From: an uncultured Blautia sp.
Lineage (GTDB): Bacteria > Bacillota > Clostridia > Lachnospirales > Lachnospiraceae
Assembly (NCBI GenBank): GCA_934373235.1
Contig: CAKROW010000012.1
Coordinates: 1-54,334 of the forward strand
Direction: 5' to 3'
DNA length: 54,334 nucleotides
Shown: in pieces, positions 32,150 to 39,840 of the stretch
Layout of the letters: each line of letters opens with the position of its first letter
How positions within the stretch are numbered: the stretch's first letter is position 1
Notes under the pieces: generated by a model
What the model saw: the letters and a program-made list of their open reading frames with translations, nothing else
Database searches by the model: none
Told to the model about the DNA's origin: nothing
Position numbers and translations under genes: made by a program

Positions 32150-34117
32150 ATGTCAAACAAAAAAGGATCATTACTTAGTCTTGCCGCTATGGCTGCTGCC
32201 GGTGCAGGCGCTGCAATGCTTATGAAAAAAACAAAAGAGGTCAACCACGAGGAAGCAGTTCACGTAAAGGAAACAACCGAAAACTACCGCAACACAGAGC
32301 GTGGCAGATATGAGAAGAACAGCAAGGGAATCTACTATTCCAACGGTAACTATGAAGCTTTTGCCCGCCCGGAAAAACCGGAAGGCGTAGATGACAAGCA
32401 TGCTTACCTGGTAGGAAGCGGCCTTGCTTCCCTGGCTGCCGCCTGCTTCCTGGTACGCGATGCCCAGATGCCCGGTGACCACATCCACATCCTTGAAGCC
32501 ATGGACATTGCAGGTGGTGCCTGTGACGGTATCTTCGATCCTTCCAGAGGCTATATCATGAGAGGCGGCCGTGAGATGGAGAACCATTTCGAGTGTCTGT
32601 GGGACCTTTTCCGCAGCATCCCTTCCCTGGAAAAACCAGGTGCCTCTGTCCTGGACGAATATTACTGGCTGAACAAGCATGACCCCAACTACTCCCTCTG
32701 CCGTGCTACAGTGAACCGGGGAGAGGATGCCCACACAGACGGCAAATTCAATTTAAGCCAGAAGGGCTGTATGGAGATCATGAAACTGTTCATGACCAAA
32801 GATGAAGATCTCTATGACAAGACCATCGAGGATGTTTTTGATGATGAGGTGTTCAACTCCACATTCTGGCTGTACTGGAGAACCATGTTTGCATTTGAAA
32901 ACTGGCACAGCGCACTGGAAATGAAGCTTTATTTCCAGAGATTTATCCATCATATTGCAGGACTTCCTGATTTCAGCGCCCTGAAATTTACAAAATACAA
33001 CCAGTATGAATCTCTCATCCTTCCTATGAAGAAATACCTGGAGGATGCAGGTGTTGATTTCCAGTTCAATACAGAAGTAACCAACGTGATCTTTGAACAT
33101 AAGGACGGTAAGAAGATCGCCACAGCTATTGAATGTAAGGTCAAAGGTGTGGAACAGGGAATCCTTCTCACAGAGAATGATCTGGTGTTTGTCACCAACG
33201 GAAGCTGTACAGAAGGTACTATCTACGGTGATCAGAACCATGCTCCAAACGGAGACGCAGAGGTCCGCACAAGTGGTGTATGGTCTCTCTGGAAAAATAT
33301 CGCTGCTCAGGATCCGTCCTTCGGCCATCCGGAGAAATTCTGCTCTGATATTACAAAAACCAACTGGGAATCCGCTACCATCACCACACTGGATGATAAG
33401 ATCATCCCATATATCACGGATATCTGCCAGCGTGATCCACGTTCCGGCAAGGTTGTCACAGGCGGTATTGTAAGCTGTCAGGATTCCAAATGGCTGTTAA
33501 GCTGGACCATCAACCGCCAGGGACAGTTCAAGGATCAGGACAAAGACAAAGTCTGCGTATGGGTTTACGGTCTTTTCACCGATGTTCCCGGAGATTATGT
33601 AAAGAAACCTATGAAAGAATGTACTGGTAAGGAGATCACCGAAGAGTGGCTGTATCACCTGGGTGTTCCGGAAGACCAGATCGAAGACCTGGCTGAAAAC
33701 AGTGCTGTATGCGTTCCAACCATGATGCCTTATATCACAGCATTCTTCATGCCACGTACCAAAGGCGACCGCCCGGACGTTATCCCGGATGGCTGCGTGA
33801 ACTTCGCATTTCTCGGACAGTTTGCAGAGACACCCCGTGATACGGTATTCACAACTGAGTATTCCGTGAGAACCGCTATGGAAGCTGTTTACGGGCTTCT
33901 CGGTGTAGACCGTGGTGTTCCGGAAGTATGGGGAAGCGTTTATGATATCCGCGAGCTTCTGGACAGCAGTGTAAAACTTATGGATGGCAAATCTCCTCTT
34001 GAGATCCAGCTTCCGGGACCTCTTAACACCATCAAGAAACCCCTTCTCAACCTTGTAAAGGGCACAGTAGTGGAAAAAGTCCTCCGCGATCATAATGTAC
34101 TGAAAGATTATATGTAA
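32150..34117 (+). CDS. ohyA: Oleate hydratase with N-terminal hydrophobic segment
   Basis: About 655 residues. The enzyme hydrates the cis-9 double bond of oleate and linoleate to 10-hydroxy fatty acids using FAD, which detoxifies host and diet fatty acids in gut bacteria. The FAD motif VGSGLASLAAACFLV begins at about residue 85. ILEAMDIAGGA, RGGREMENHFECLWDLF, the MKKYLE segment and FLGQFAETPRDTVFTTEYSVRTAMEAVY fit the family well. The first 60 residues are extra compared with the well-studied enzymes (about 590): SNKKGSLLSLAAMAAAGAGAAMLMKKTK is a hydrophobic stretch followed by a charged linker, perhaps a membrane anchor. The start at 32150 has GAAAGGTGG 7 nt upstream. Confidence 0.95.
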   Translation: MSNKKGSLLSLAAMAAAGAGAAMLMKKTKEVNHEEAVHVKETTENYRNTERGRYEKNSKGIYYSNGNYEAFARPEKPEGVDDKHAYLVGSGLASLAAACFLVRDAQMPGDHIHILEAMDIAGGACDGIFDPSRGYIMRGGREMENHFECLWDLFRSIPSLEKPGASVLDEYYWLNKHDPNYSLCRATVNRGEDAHTDGKFNLSQKGCMEIMKLFMTKDEDLYDKTIEDVFDDEVFNSTFWLYWRTMFAFENWHSALEMKLYFQRFIHHIAGLPDFSALKFTKYNQYESLILPMKKYLEDAGVDFQFNTEVTNVIFEHKDGKKIATAIECKVKGVEQGILLTENDLVFVTNGSCTEGTIYGDQNHAPNGDAEVRTSGVWSLWKNIAAQDPSFGHPEKFCSDITKTNWESATITTLDDKIIPYITDICQRDPRSGKVVTGGIVSCQDSKWLLSWTINRQGQFKDQDKDKVCVWVYGLFTDVPGDYVKKPMKECTGKEITEEWLYHLGVPEDQIEDLAENSAVCVPTMMPYITAFFMPRTKGDRPDVIPDGCVNFAFLGQFAETPRDTVFTTEYSVRTAMEAVYGLLGVDRGVPEVWGSVYDIRELLDSSVKLMDGKSPLEIQLPGPLNTIKKPLLNLVKGTVVEKVLRDHNVLKDYM

Positions 34118-34135
34118 AAAACATTCTCCTTAAAA

Positions 34136-34176
34136 ACAATGACAGGCTTCCCCGGTTCGGGGAGGCCTGTCATTGT
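34136..34176. terminator. Terminator between ohyA and larE
   Basis: ACAATGACAGGCTTCCCC pairs with GGGGAGGCCTGTCATTGT over 18 bp with one T-G pair and a 5-nt loop. It lies 1 nt from the larE stop and serves convergent genes. Confidence 0.8.
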
Positions 34177-34177
34177 C

Positions 34178-34999
34178 CTATCTTTTCTCTGCTTCGCTTA
34201 ATATCTCATTCATACTTCCTGAACGGAATCCCTGAAGATCCAGGGTTACATAGGAAAATCCCAGAGCTTTAAATTTTTCGGTGATCTTTTCCCGGATGTC
34301 AGGTTGGGCAATCTTTAAGATATCCTCTGCCGGAACCTCGATACGTGCCATTTCTCCATGGATACGTACACGAAACTGAACAAATCCCAGATCCTTAAGA
34401 AGCTGTTCCGCCTGATCTACCATGCGGAGCTTTTCTTCTGTAATGGTCTCCCCGTATACAAATCTGGATGCCAGGCAGGCAAAAGATGGCTTGTTCCAGG
34501 TAGGCAGCCCCAGTTTCTTTGAAAGCTCACGGATCTCTGCTTTATAAAAGCCGGCCTCCTGAAGAGGACTCATAACCCCAAGCTCACGGATCGCCCTTGC
34601 ACCTGGTCTGTAATCTCCTCTGTCGTCCATGTTGGACCCCTCCACGATCATGTGGATTTCCTTTTTCCTGGCAGTATCCCAGAGCTTTGTGAAAATACCT
34701 TTTTTGCAGATATAACACCGATCCGGTGGATTCTGGCGAAATCCCGGGATCTCAAATTCATTGATCCTGCAGATTTCCTGGTGAATGCCATTATCCCTGC
34801 AGAATTCTTCTGTCTCCTTTAATTCCCGTTCTGTAAAGGAACACGGGCAGGCAGTAATGGCGATTGCCCTGGTTCCCAGTGCCTCCTGGGCCGCTTTAAG
34901 AAGAAATGTGGAATCCACCCCTCCCGAAAAAGCTACTGCCACACTGCCCTGATCTTTTAATATTTTCTGCAAAAGGTCATATTTTTCATTTATATTCAT
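34178..34999 (-). CDS. larE: LarE-type ATP-dependent sulfur transferase
   Basis: A 273-residue PP-loop enzyme. VAFSGGVDSTFLL is the ATP pyrophosphatase loop, DRCYICKKGIF a CxxC segment, VEGSNMDDRGDYRPG and SFACLASR the substrate region with the Cys that donates its sulfur in Lactobacillus plantarum LarE. LarE makes the nickel-pincer nucleotide cofactor of lactate racemase together with LarB and LarC. Neither of these nor larA is in the window, so the gene is locally orphaned. It may serve a racemase encoded elsewhere or modify another substrate. Confidence 0.9.
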   Translation of the reverse strand: MNINEKYDLLQKILKDQGSVAVAFSGGVDSTFLLKAAQEALGTRAIAITACPCSFTERELKETEEFCRDNGIHQEICRINEFEIPGFRQNPPDRCYICKKGIFTKLWDTARKKEIHMIVEGSNMDDRGDYRPGARAIRELGVMSPLQEAGFYKAEIRELSKKLGLPTWNKPSFACLASRFVYGETITEEKLRMVDQAEQLLKDLGFVQFRVRIHGEMARIEVPAEDILKIAQPDIREKITEKFKALGFSYVTLDLQGFRSGSMNEILSEAEKR

Positions 35000-35069
35000 T
35001 TGTCTGTCACCTCATTTTCTGTCTTCCGGCAATGCAGATACCCTGTATTTATCCGGCTTTACCTCTCCG

Positions 35070-35120
35070 AAAAAAACAGGCCGGAAATACCTTGGATTTC
35101 AGGTGTTTCCGGCTTGCTGT
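35070..35120 (-). terminator. Terminator of the metallo-hydrolase gene
   Basis: ACAGGCCGGAAATACC at 35076-35091 pairs imperfectly with GGTGTTTCCGGCTTGCTGT at 35102-35120, and TTTTTTT follows on the minus strand. Confidence 0.75.
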
Positions 35121-35141
35121 GTTTCTGAAAAAAATGCAGGA

Positions 35142-35942
35142 CTACATCTCAATGACTTCCAGGTCATCCGGAATATAAAGATTTCCTGTGTAGAATTCTT
35201 TTCCCTCATTGTAGTAAAGTTCTTTTCTATTCTTAATGTTTTTATCCTCTGTGTGATAAAGAACAAGATTCTTCACCTCAAGGTTCCGGGCAAGCTCACA
35301 TGCATCCTTAACTGTGGAATGATGCTTCTCATAAGGATTAAAAGAATCTCTCTGTGAATACAGACAGAAAGCTTCGTGGAACATCCAGTCGCTTCCCTTT
35401 GCATATTTTTCCTCACATTCGTTATATGGCTCATCACCGCAGCAGGTCAGCACCTTACCGTCACCATATACCATCTGGAACCCAAACTGCTTAGCCTTTG
35501 TGGAACCGATATCAAAGAAGGTTACTTTTTTGTTGAGGATCGTCCTCTCCTCACCGTCTTTTACCTCAATAAGGTGAAGTCTGTCACCGATAAACTTGGT
35601 CTCTTTTTTGTTCAGAAGCTTAAATGCCATGTCGTGAAGAAGCTCGATCACCTCATCATGAGCATAGATATTGGCTTCTCCCTGATATTTACCTTTGTTC
35701 ATATTCTGGCAGATGATGCGGATCACCCACACGATTCCCATGATATGGTCAACATGTTTATGTGTCACAAAAATCTCATGTACATCCATCAGATCGATGC
35801 CTGCCTTTTTAAGCTGGCTGAGAATGGTGTTTCCGCCACCGCCGTCAACCAGAAAATGTCCGTGCTCATCACTGAGGGCAAAACATGTATTATAACATTC
35901 TGTTACCAGAGCGTTTCCTGTTCCAAGCATGGTTAATTTCAT
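35142..35942 (-). CDS. Metallo-beta-lactamase-fold hydrolase (RNase Z-like)
   Basis: A 266-residue hydrolase. MKLTMLGTGNALVTECYNTCFAL and FLVDGGGG are the N-terminal signatures, THKHVDHIMGIVWV is the HxHxDH metal motif, and LTCCGDEPYNE supplies a later ligand region; FHEAFCLYSQRDSF and KHHSTVKDACELA resemble tRNase Z C-terminal motifs. The fold and motifs are those of the RNase Z group, but it is shorter than true RNase Z and lacks an evident exosite arm. It may act on another phosphodiester or small molecule. It has its own terminator. Confidence 0.85.
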   Translation of the reverse strand: MKLTMLGTGNALVTECYNTCFALSDEHGHFLVDGGGGNTILSQLKKAGIDLMDVHEIFVTHKHVDHIMGIVWVIRIICQNMNKGKYQGEANIYAHDEVIELLHDMAFKLLNKKETKFIGDRLHLIEVKDGEERTILNKKVTFFDIGSTKAKQFGFQMVYGDGKVLTCCGDEPYNECEEKYAKGSDWMFHEAFCLYSQRDSFNPYEKHHSTVKDACELARNLEVKNLVLYHTEDKNIKNRKELYYNEGKEFYTGNLYIPDDLEVIEM

Positions 35943-36063
35943 TATTTTTCCTCCTGTATATGCCTTTACAGCCTGGGCTGCCTGTTTTCTGATCTTCTCT
36001 GTTTTTCAGATTTTTCGTGTCCAATGATACCACTGCCGGGAAAGATTTTCAATAAAGAATCTT

Positions 36064-36939
36064 TTATTCCTTTCTGTAATCCAGATACTCCAGAAATTTT
36101 TTCATGGCTGCCGATGCGTTCTTACGGTTCTTCATGGCAAGGCCGATGGTTCTGAATGCCGGTTTTTCCAGGGGTCTGACCACTACATGGTAGGGAATCC
36201 GTCTGAGGATCAGGTTGGGAAGGATACTGATCCCAAGTCCCTGCTCGATCATGGACATGATGGCATAATCATCCCAGGTTGTAAATTTGATCTCCGGATT
36301 CAGGTGATTCTTGGTAAAAATCTCCGTAACCTCGGACTTGCCGCCTTTTTCGAGGAACATAAAAGGATCCTCCTCCAGTGCTTTCATTGGAAAAGTCTCC
36401 CTGGCTGCCAGAGGGTGGTTCTCCGGGATCACAGCCATCAGCTCATCTGTCTCAAGTTCCACGGTGTCATACCCTGCCCTTGTGGGAAGGATCAGAAAAC
36501 CACAGTCGATCCTGCCCTCCTCGATCCATGCCTCGATCTCTGTATAATCTCACAGCAGGATCTCATAGGAGATATTGGGGTAATCCTTCTGAAATTTCTT
36601 AATGATCCTTGGAAGCCAGTTGGTAGCTACACTGGAAACTGTTCCGATCCGGATCAGTCCGGACTGGATGCCGTTAAGGTCATCCACCTGCTCCTGCAGC
36701 CTGTAATATTCGTTGCACAGGTTCCTGGCATAGGGAAGAAGCCTGGTTCCCTCCGAGGTAAGCCGCACACCATTGCGGTCACGTTCAAGAAGATTGATCT
36801 TCCAGTCTTTCTCAAGATCTGAGATCATACGGCTGATCCCTGACTGGGAATAACTTAAAGCCTGCCCTGCCCTTGAAAAACTTCCCAACTCCACAGTCTT
36901 CACAAAGGCCAGATATTTCTGTAAATTTGCGTCGATCAT
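36064..36939 (-). pseudogene. LysR-family regulator interrupted by one in-frame TGA
   Basis: A continuous minus-strand frame of 291 codons encodes a LysR regulator: FVKTVELGSFSRAGQALSYSQSGISRMISDLEKDW (winged helix) at the N-terminus and DDYAIMSMIEQGLGISILPN in the effector domain. Codon 130 (36552-36550) is TGA in the sequence YEILL-stop-DYTEIEAWIEEGRIDCGFL, where relatives would have Gly, so one GGA to TGA change explains the break. No frameshift is involved; the frame continues intact on both sides. Either it is a recent pseudogene or there is a sequencing error. It diverges from ilvB with 565 bp between, so it may once have controlled ilvBN. Confidence 0.88.
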
Positions 36940-37094
36940 CTATTTATTGTCCTTATTATATCTATGATATTTTGTCAACGAAATGATTATATCATATCTT
37001 ATATTGTAATAACACAAAATCCTGATAAAACAGACATTTTCATTACACTCCCTGCTCCTGTTCCCCACATGAAAATTTTCATATTCCGGACTTT

Positions 37095-37126
37095 GCCCCG
37101 GACCTGGAGATTTCGCCCCGGACCTG
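37095..37126. repeat. Direct repeat GCCCCGGACCTG upstream of ilvB
   Basis: Two exact 12-bp copies at 37095-37106 and 37115-37126, 20 bp apart (two DNA turns), end 14 bp before the ilvB -35 box. A partial third copy (CCGGAC) lies at 37086. It looks like a regulator site. Between the LysR start and this repeat (36940-37094) I see only A+T-rich DNA. Confidence 0.6.
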
Positions 37127-37140
37127 AGGATTTTTATTTA

Positions 37141-37169
37141 TTGACAATTACACTATTTTATATTATAAT
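37141..37169 (+). promoter_or_regulatory. ilvBN promoter
   Basis: TTGACA (37141-37146), a 17-bp spacer and TATAAT (37164-37169), a perfect consensus promoter. The start should be near 37176, about 20 nt before the T-box structure. Confidence 0.92.
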
Positions 37170-37195
37170 GATTTAAAATTTTTGTAGACATTCAC

Positions 37196-37463
37196 CAAAA
37201 TGCAATGACAGGGAGTAGTACATAGTTTTCAGATGCCCAGAGAGAGGATGGCCGGTGAGAATCCCCGTGACGTAACTATGGAAGTAGCCTTCGAGCAGTG
37301 GACTGAACCGTGATCTTTCACACAGTAGGCTCCAACGTGATTCCCACGTTACAGGGAAGCAGTATGAACTTATCGTACTGACCGAGTGCAGAGTTTTTCT
37401 CTGAAATCAGGTGGTACCGCGGAATCATCCGTCCTGAGCGTATAATCGCTCAGGATTTTTTTT
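37196..37463 (+). promoter_or_regulatory. T-box riboswitch leader of ilvBN
   Basis: The T-box sequence AGGTGGTACCGCGG lies at 37409-37422, preceding a terminator CCTGAGCG-TATAAT-CGCTCAGGA with TTTTTTTT (37433-37463). Stem I starts near 37207 with AGTAG and a helix CATAGTT / AACTATG, and contains the GGTGAGAATCC segment. Directly after that helix GAA-GTA-G follows (37281-37287), so the specifier is probably GTA (valine). Uncharged tRNA-Val would then stabilise the antiterminator and allow ilvBN transcription. The T-box call is firm; the specifier reading is moderate. Confidence 0.92.
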
Positions 37464-37504
37464 CGTCTGCATCACCATATTCCAACAAGGAGGTAGAACA
37501 CCAT

Positions 37505-39223
37505 ATGAAACAGATCTCAGGAAACAAGTTACTGGTAAAAGCATTAAAAGAAGAAGGTGTGGAAGTACTGTTCGGTTATCCCGGCGCATGTACCATCGAC
37601 ATCAGCGATGAATTATATAAACAGGACGATATCGACATTGTCCTCCCAAGACATGAGCAGGCTCTTGTCCACGAGGCAGATGCCTATGCAAGAACAACCG
37701 GAAAGGTAGGTGTATGCCTGGTTACAAGCGGTCCCGGAGCAACCAACCTGGTTACAGGACTTGCCACAGCCAACTATGACAGTGTTCCTCTTGTATGCTT
37801 TACCGGACAGGTTGCAAGACATCTGATCGGAAACGATGCTTTTCAGGAGGTTGATATCGTAGGTATCACAAGAAGCATCACAAAATACGGTGTCACAGTA
37901 AGAAACCGTGAGGATCTTGGCCGTATCATCAAGGAAGCTTTTTATATTGCACGCACAGGCCGCCCCGGACCGGTTCTTATTGACCTTCCAAAGGACGTTA
38001 TGGCAGAGCTTGGAAGTGCTGAATATCCAAAGAATGTCAACATCCGTGGCTACAAACCAAACACCAGCGTCCATATCGGTCAGTTAAAACGTGCCCTCAA
38101 GATGCTCCAGAAAGCGAAAAAGCCCCTCTTTCTGGCGGGTGGCGGTGTGAACATCTCCCACGCACAGAAGATCTTTACCCAGGTAGTAGAAAAGACCCAT
38201 GTTCCGGTTGTTACCACAGTTATGGGCCGTGGTGCCATCTCCACAAAGAATCCGTTTTTTATCGGAAACCTTGGTATGCACGGTGCCTATGCGGCAAACA
38301 TGGCAGTCAATGAATGTGATCTTCTGTTTTCCATCGGAACACGTTTCAATGACCGTATCACAGGCAAGCTTCATGAGTTTGCACCACACGCGCAGATCGT
38401 GCACATTGATATCGACACTGCTTCCATTTCCAGAAACATCCATGTGGATATTCCCATTGTTGCCGATGCAAAGGAAGCCATCACAAAAATGGCTGACTAT
38501 GTAGAAGACTGTGACACAGACAAATGGCTGAAGCAGATACAGCAATGGAAGGAAGAACATCCTCTTACCATGAAAGACCGTGGCATGATGGGGCCTCTTG
38601 ATATCATCGGTGAGATCAACCGTCAGTTTGACAAAGCCATCCTTGTCACAGATGTAGGCCAGCATCAGATGCTTGTAAGTCAGTATGCAGACATCACAGA
38701 AAACCGTCAGCTTATCATGTCCGGCGGACTTGGAACCATGGGCTACGGGCTTCCGGGAGCTATCGGCGCAAAGATCGGCAATCCGGACACTCCTGTCATC
38801 TCCGTATCCGGTGACGGTGGTATGCAGATGAATATTCAGGAACTTGCAACCGCAGTTCTTGAAGAGCTTCCTGTCATCTGCTGTATTTTCAATAATGAAT
38901 ATCTTGGAATGGTACGCCAGTGGCAGAAGCTTTTCTACGGAAAACGCTACTCCATGACCAATCTTAAGGCCGGCGCACTCTCCCGCCGAACAGATGGCCA
39001 GGAATATCCGGAATACACACCGGATTTCATTCGCCTTGCAGAAAGTTATGGTGCAAAAGGTATCCGCGTCACAGAAAAAGACCAGATCGCCGCTGCCTTT
39101 GAGGAAGCAAAGAAAAATACAAAAACTCCTACGATCATCGAATTTATCATTGATCCGGAGGAAATGGTTTACCCGATGGTGAAGCCGGGCGGAACTCTGG
39201 CTGACCTGATCATGGATTGTTAG
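37505..39223 (+). CDS. ilvB: Acetolactate synthase large subunit
   Basis: A 572-residue thiamine-diphosphate enzyme making acetolactate from two pyruvates or acetohydroxybutyrate from pyruvate and 2-oxobutyrate, the first common step of branched-chain amino acid synthesis. GYPGACTIDISDEL, the catalytic Glu region LPRHEQALVHEADAYART, SGPGATNLVTGLA, and the cofactor motif GDGGMQMNIQELATA...NN are all present; the AFQE segment is also typical. AGGAGG precedes the ATG. It forms an operon with ilvN, 13 nt apart. Confidence 0.96.
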   Translation: MKQISGNKLLVKALKEEGVEVLFGYPGACTIDISDELYKQDDIDIVLPRHEQALVHEADAYARTTGKVGVCLVTSGPGATNLVTGLATANYDSVPLVCFTGQVARHLIGNDAFQEVDIVGITRSITKYGVTVRNREDLGRIIKEAFYIARTGRPGPVLIDLPKDVMAELGSAEYPKNVNIRGYKPNTSVHIGQLKRALKMLQKAKKPLFLAGGGVNISHAQKIFTQVVEKTHVPVVTTVMGRGAISTKNPFFIGNLGMHGAYAANMAVNECDLLFSIGTRFNDRITGKLHEFAPHAQIVHIDIDTASISRNIHVDIPIVADAKEAITKMADYVEDCDTDKWLKQIQQWKEEHPLTMKDRGMMGPLDIIGEINRQFDKAILVTDVGQHQMLVSQYADITENRQLIMSGGLGTMGYGLPGAIGAKIGNPDTPVISVSGDGGMQMNIQELATAVLEELPVICCIFNNEYLGMVRQWQKLFYGKRYSMTNLKAGALSRRTDGQEYPEYTPDFIRLAESYGAKGIRVTEKDQIAAAFEEAKKNTKTPTIIEFIIDPEEMVYPMVKPGGTLADLIMDC

Positions 39224-39236
39224 GAGGAAATGAATC

Positions 39237-39746
39237 ATGGATAAAGGAATGAAAAAAAGATGGATCTCTCTCTATGTTGAAAACCAGGTTGGTGTTCTCT
39301 CCAAAATTTCCGGTCTTTTTTCCGGAAAGTCCTATAATCTGGACAGTCTTACTGTTGGAACCACTGAGGATCCCACAGTTTCCAGAATGACTATCGCCAC
39401 AGTCAGTGATGACGAAACTTTTGAGCAGATCAAGAAACAGCTCAACCGTATGATCGAAGTTATCAAAGTCATTGACTTCACAGATGTGTTTGTGAGAATG
39501 AAAGAGATCCTTTATATCAAAGTCAGGGACTGCTCCTCCTCTGACAAGGTAGAGCTTTTCCAGATTGCTGAGACCTTCAAGGCCCGTGTCATTGACTATG
39601 GCAAGGACAGCCTGCTCCTGGAATTTGTCCAGACTGCAACCAAGAACGATGCTGTTGTAAAACTTATCAAGGATGAGTTCAAAAATATCGAAGTTGTCCG
39701 TGGTGGAAGTGTTGGTATTGAATCCATCAGCATGATGGAACGGTAG
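39237..39746 (+). CDS. ilvN: Acetolactate synthase small regulatory subunit
   Basis: A 169-residue ACT-domain protein. WISLYVENQVGVLSKISGLFSGKSYNLDSLTVGTTEDPTVSRMTI is the valine-binding ACT domain, and the C-terminal domain (VRDCSSSDKVELFQIAETFKARVIDYGKDSLLLEF) activates the large subunit. It confers feedback inhibition by valine. An AGGAGG site precedes the ATG. It is the last gene of the operon and is followed by a terminator, so later branched-chain genes lie elsewhere. Confidence 0.95.
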   Translation: MDKGMKKRWISLYVENQVGVLSKISGLFSGKSYNLDSLTVGTTEDPTVSRMTIATVSDDETFEQIKKQLNRMIEVIKVIDFTDVFVRMKEILYIKVRDCSSSDKVELFQIAETFKARVIDYGKDSLLLEFVQTATKNDAVVKLIKDEFKNIEVVRGGSVGIESISMMER

Positions 39747-39756
39747 AACATATTTG

Positions 39757-39795
39757 AAAAAGGCAGGAGCACATCAATGTCCGCTCCTGCCTTTA
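39757..39795 (+). terminator. ilvBN terminator
   Basis: AAAGGCAGGAGC / GCTCCTGCCTTT stem with a 12-nt loop and a short T-rich tail, 10 nt after the ilvN stop. Confidence 0.82.
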
Positions 39796-39840
39796 TTATG
39801 TAAAGCGGCTATTCCAATTCCGCTTTTGCTTAACTATATC

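Noticed and set aside
36064..36939. Two separate small genes of 132 and 129 codons
   Set aside because: Both are in one continuous frame and together make one LysR protein separated by a single TGA; selenocysteine is unlikely because the site fits Gly and lies in a regulator.
38084..39238. A 384-codon minus-strand frame opposite ilvB
   Set aside because: Antisense to a strongly conserved ilvB gene; no domain or ribosome site.
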